DNA from: Dehalococcoidia bacterium
GTDB lineage: Bacteria > Chloroflexota > Dehalococcoidia > UBA2979
NCBI GenBank assembly: GCA_004297315.1
Contig: SCTU01000311.1
Span: 1 to 8,674, forward strand
Direction of reading: 5' to 3'
DNA: 8,674 nt
In this document: in pieces, positions 6,319 to 8,674 of the stretch
Position numbering within the stretch: position 1 is the first letter of the stretch
How the letters are laid out: each line of letters opens with the position of its first letter
Program-made: the position numbers and the translations under genes
The notes under the pieces: model-generated
Databases searched by the model: none
What the model saw: the letters and a program-made list of their open reading frames with translations, nothing else
What the model was told of the DNA's origin: nothing

Positions 6319-8674
6319 TCAGTTGGCCTCCGCGCGCTGCGACGGCGAGGAGAGCGCGAGGTTCGCGCCGTGCCGCAGCGTGCGCGTCGCGATCACTTTC
6401 GGCCACGCGAAGCGGCGCAGGAAGCCCGCCTCGCCGGGTTGTGGGCCGTCCAGCGGGGACAGCAACGCCTTCATCCCTCGCTGGCCCGGCTTGATGCGCG
6501 CCATCGCGGCGGCGAGCGCCTGAAACGGCCCGCCATCGCAGGCGACGAACGCGACCTCGGACGAGCCCGCGAGGGTGACGAGTTCCGCGGCGCCGCCCTC
6601 AGCCGCGCGAACGACGTTGTCGGGCACACCGGCGAGGTGCAGCGCGTGGACCAGCGGACGCAGCGCCGGCGAGTCGATCACGACCACGCCGTTTCCCGCG
6701 AGCAGCGGCGCGGCCAGCCACCACGCGGCATTCGAGCCTCCCGCGTGCACGAGGCCTGCGCCGCGCGGCGTGTCGTACACCATGCGCGTGTCCTGCCCGG
6801 CCACCTGCACCGTTGGGGCGGGCTGCCCGATCTCCATGCGGGCGTGCCGGACAACGTCGACCAGCGCTCGCGCCAACATCGCGTCGGTTGAGGCGAGTTC
6901 GGCCGCCGCCCGTTCGACTACCGCGGCGCGCTCGTCGAAGGAGACATCCCAGCGGACGACCTCGATCGCGGGCGGTGGAGTGCCCGCTGGTGGGCCGCTG
7001 GCCGCCTCGCCGCCAGCATCTACTGGCCCGTCGGTGCGGTCGAAGAAGGCCCAGAGGTAATCCTCGCCGCCGGCTTTCGGCCCGGTGCCGGAAAAGCGCA
7101 TACCGCCGAAGGGCTCCACGCCGGGACGCGCACCGGTGGACGTGCGGTTCACGTATACGTGCCCGGCCTCAATGGCGTCGCTGACCCGAGCAACGCGCCC
7201 CGGGCTGCGGGAGAAGACCGCCGAGGTCAGCCCGTATCCGGTGCCATTGGCGATCCGGACCGCCTCAGCCTCGTCATCTACGGGGACCAGCACCAGGATG
7301 GGCCCGAACAACTCCTCCGTGGCGGTGCGCGCCGTGAGGGCGCCGCCCGCATCGATCTCGACGATCAATGGCCCGTGGATGAGCGTGCCGGGCTTCGGGC
7401 CGAAGCGGTCGAGGAGCACGCGGCCTTCCGTGCGCGCGACTGAGGCGGCGGACTGCAGGCGTTCGGAGGCTCCCCCGTCGATCACAGGGTTCACCTGCGT
7501 CGCAGGGTCTCCGGCCGCGCCGCAGACCAGCGAGTCCGCCGCATCCAGCAGGCGCGCGCGGAATCGCTCGTACACAGGTCGCTCCACCAACACTCGCGAG
7601 ATCGCCGAGCACTTCTGGTTCGCGTGGCCGAAGGCGGACTCCAGCACACCCGCCACGGCCTCGTCCAGGTCAGCGTCGTCGAAGACGATTGCGGGATTCT
7701 TCCCGCCCATCTCGGCGACCACGCCGCGCGGGCGTCCGTCGCTGGTGGCCGTCCCCATCACCGCCTCGAACATCGCCGTGCCGACGGCGCGCGAGCCGGT
7801 GAAGGCCACAAGGGCGACTCGGCGGTCGTCGACCAGCGCCTGACCGGCGCGCCTCCCCTCGCCGGGGATGCACTCCACAACGCCGGACGGCACGCCTGCC
7901 TCGTGCAGCAGGGCGACGAGGCGTGACGCGACGAGCGGCGTCTGGCCCGCCGGCTTGAGCACGGCGGCGTTTCCGGCGGCGAGCGCGGCGGAGACCATGC
8001 CGCACGGGATGGCCAGCGAGAAGTTCCACGGCGGGATCACCGCCACGACGCCGCGCGCGCGGATGCGGCCGCCGAGTGCCTGCGCGAGCCGCTCCGCCTC
8101 GGCCGCATAGAAGCGCAGGAAGTCCGAGGCCTCCTCGACCTCCGCCCACGCGCCGGCGCGATCGCGCCCCCCTTCGCACACGATCGTCGCGGCGAACTCG
8201 TGCCCGCTGGCGAGCAGGAGATCCGCCGACCGGCGCAGCACGGCGGCACGGGCGTGGGCGCCGAGCGCTTCCCATGCGGGCTGTGCCGCCTGCGCCTGTC
8301 CCACCGCGGCGGCTGCGCCCTCCGCTCCCGCAAGGTCGACGACGGCGACCGGTGGGCCATCCGGGTCCGACGGGCTGTGGACCTCGATGGTGCGCGCCGC
8401 CTCGACCCCGGCGGGAAGCACGAGCCGGGCGGGCGGCGAACTCTGAGCGACTGCGAGCGCCTTGTCGAAGGCCGCGCGGAAAGCGGCGTCGAACCAGCGC
8501 CCGGCGGGCGCGCGCTCGAAGCCCGCGCCGTCGGGCGCGATCGCGGGCGGGTCCGGCTTCTCGGGCGGCGGGGCCAGCAGCTCGTCGTCGGAGACCTCCT
8601 GACGGCTGCGCATCAGGAACCCCGTCTGCGATGAGTTCTCGAGGATTCGCCGCACGAGGTACGCCATGCCCGGC
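6319..8674 (-). CDS. putA: Bifunctional proline dehydrogenase / L-glutamate gamma-semialdehyde dehydrogenase (PutA), C-terminal part
   Basis: The frame is open to the right edge, so the gene is 5'-truncated. The first in-frame Met (8667) is internal: the residues around it, PGMAYLVRRILENSSQTGF, match the end of the PutA proline dehydrogenase barrel (AYLVRRLLEN in Escherichia coli PutA). Numbering from that Met, a linker is followed by the aldehyde dehydrogenase domain (about 85-545), which oxidises glutamate semialdehyde to glutamate with NAD+. Its landmarks are IPPWNFSLAIP (Asn215), VLKPAGQTP (Lys238), AEMGGKNP (Glu319), NQKCSAISRV (catalytic Cys353), EELFGPIL and PFGGMRFSGTGPKAGG. A second, degenerate aldehyde-dehydrogenase-like domain of about 200 residues follows (GQDTRMVYDTPRG to TLRHGANLALSS) and lacks a catalytic Cys. 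This is the C-terminal domain of type B PutA proteins. The enzyme breaks down proline to glutamate, channelling the intermediate. It converges on the penicillin-binding protein gene. Confidence 0.9.
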   Translation of the reverse strand, partial: PGMAYLVRRILENSSQTGFLMRSRQEVSDDELLAPPPEKPDPPAIAPDGAGFERAPAGRWFDAAFRAAFDKALAVAQSSPPARLVLPAGVEAARTIEVHSPSDPDGPPVAVVDLAGAEGAAAAVGQAQAAQPAWEALGAHARAAVLRRSADLLLASGHEFAATIVCEGGRDRAGAWAEVEEASDFLRFYAAEAERLAQALGGRIRARGVVAVIPPWNFSLAIPCGMVSAALAAGNAAVLKPAGQTPLVASRLVALLHEAGVPSGVVECIPGEGRRAGQALVDDRRVALVAFTGSRAVGTAMFEAVMGTATSDGRPRGVVAEMGGKNPAIVFDDADLDEAVAGVLESAFGHANQKCSAISRVLVERPVYERFRARLLDAADSLVCGAAGDPATQVNPVIDGGASERLQSAASVARTEGRVLLDRFGPKPGTLIHGPLIVEIDAGGALTARTATEELFGPILVLVPVDDEAEAVRIANGTGYGLTSAVFSRSPGRVARVSDAIEAGHVYVNRTSTGARPGVEPFGGMRFSGTGPKAGGEDYLWAFFDRTDGPVDAGGEAASGPPAGTPPPAIEVVRWDVSFDERAAVVERAAAELASTDAMLARALVDVVRHARMEIGQPAPTVQVAGQDTRMVYDTPRGAGLVHAGGSNAAWWLAAPLLAGNGVVVIDSPALRPLVHALHLAGVPDNVVRAAEGGAAELVTLAGSSEVAFVACDGGPFQALAAAMARIKPGQRGMKALLSPLDGPQPGEAGFLRRFAWPKVIATRTLRHGANLALSSPSQRAEAN

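Noticed and set aside
7085..7843. A plus-strand frame of 252 codons inside the putA region
   Set aside because: It is antisense to the aldehyde dehydrogenase domain, whose motifs are all intact on the minus strand.
8665..8667. ATG at 8667 as the true start of a monofunctional aldehyde dehydrogenase
   Set aside because: The residues around it match the conserved end of the PutA proline dehydrogenase domain, the frame stays open to the edge, and too little sequence lies upstream to hold a start signal.
1..8674. CRISPR array, tRNA/rRNA gene, insertion sequence, toxin-antitoxin or defence island
   Set aside because: I found no regularly spaced repeats, cloverleaf-like segments, transposase motifs, terminal inverted repeats or recognisable defence proteins.

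Overview
The window is very GC-rich and carries five genes. Each sits on the opposite strand from its neighbours (- + - + -), so every junction is divergent or convergent and no two genes form an operon. Three features suggest a Chloroflexota bacterium, possibly of the Dehalococcoidia type: the GC content, a class A penicillin-binding protein with appended beta-sandwich-like repeats and a Ser/Thr/Pro/Ala tail, and a type B-like PutA. This assignment is an inference from protein style; there is no rRNA or marker gene to confirm it.

Layout. (1) 1-738, minus strand: N-terminal part of a secreted subtilisin-like (S8) serine protease that runs off the left edge. Its catalytic Asp and His are visible; the Ser is outside the window. 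(2) 739-1026: divergent intergenic region with a cluster of GGACGCG half-sites that looks like an operator. (3) 1027-1824, plus strand: KdpE/PhoB-type response regulator with all phosphorylation residues and no histidine kinase beside it. (4) 1849-2565, minus strand (GTG extension possible to 2661): unrecognised protein with a soluble N-terminal part and a C-terminal two-helix membrane hairpin. It converges on the regulator. (5) 2566-2902: divergent intergenic region holding the likely promoters of genes 4 and 6. (6) 2903-6214, plus strand: 1103-residue bifunctional class A penicillin-binding protein. Its order is a basic cytoplasmic N-terminus, a membrane anchor, GT51 glycosyltransferase, transpeptidase, two copies of a beta-rich domain and a low-complexity tail. 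(7) 6215-6318: convergent intergenic region with small hairpins. (8) 6319-8674, minus strand: C-terminal part of a bifunctional proline dehydrogenase / glutamate-semialdehyde dehydrogenase (PutA). It is truncated by the right edge; the first Met seen there is internal.

The genes do not form an obvious pathway. The protease, the penicillin-binding protein and perhaps the two-helix membrane protein point to the cell envelope, PutA to proline catabolism, and the regulator to an unknown signal. I see no mobile element, tRNA, rRNA, CRISPR array, toxin-antitoxin pair or clear new defence system. The least explained items are the two-helix membrane protein, the operator-like cluster upstream of the regulator, and the accessory parts and N-terminal topology of the penicillin-binding protein.
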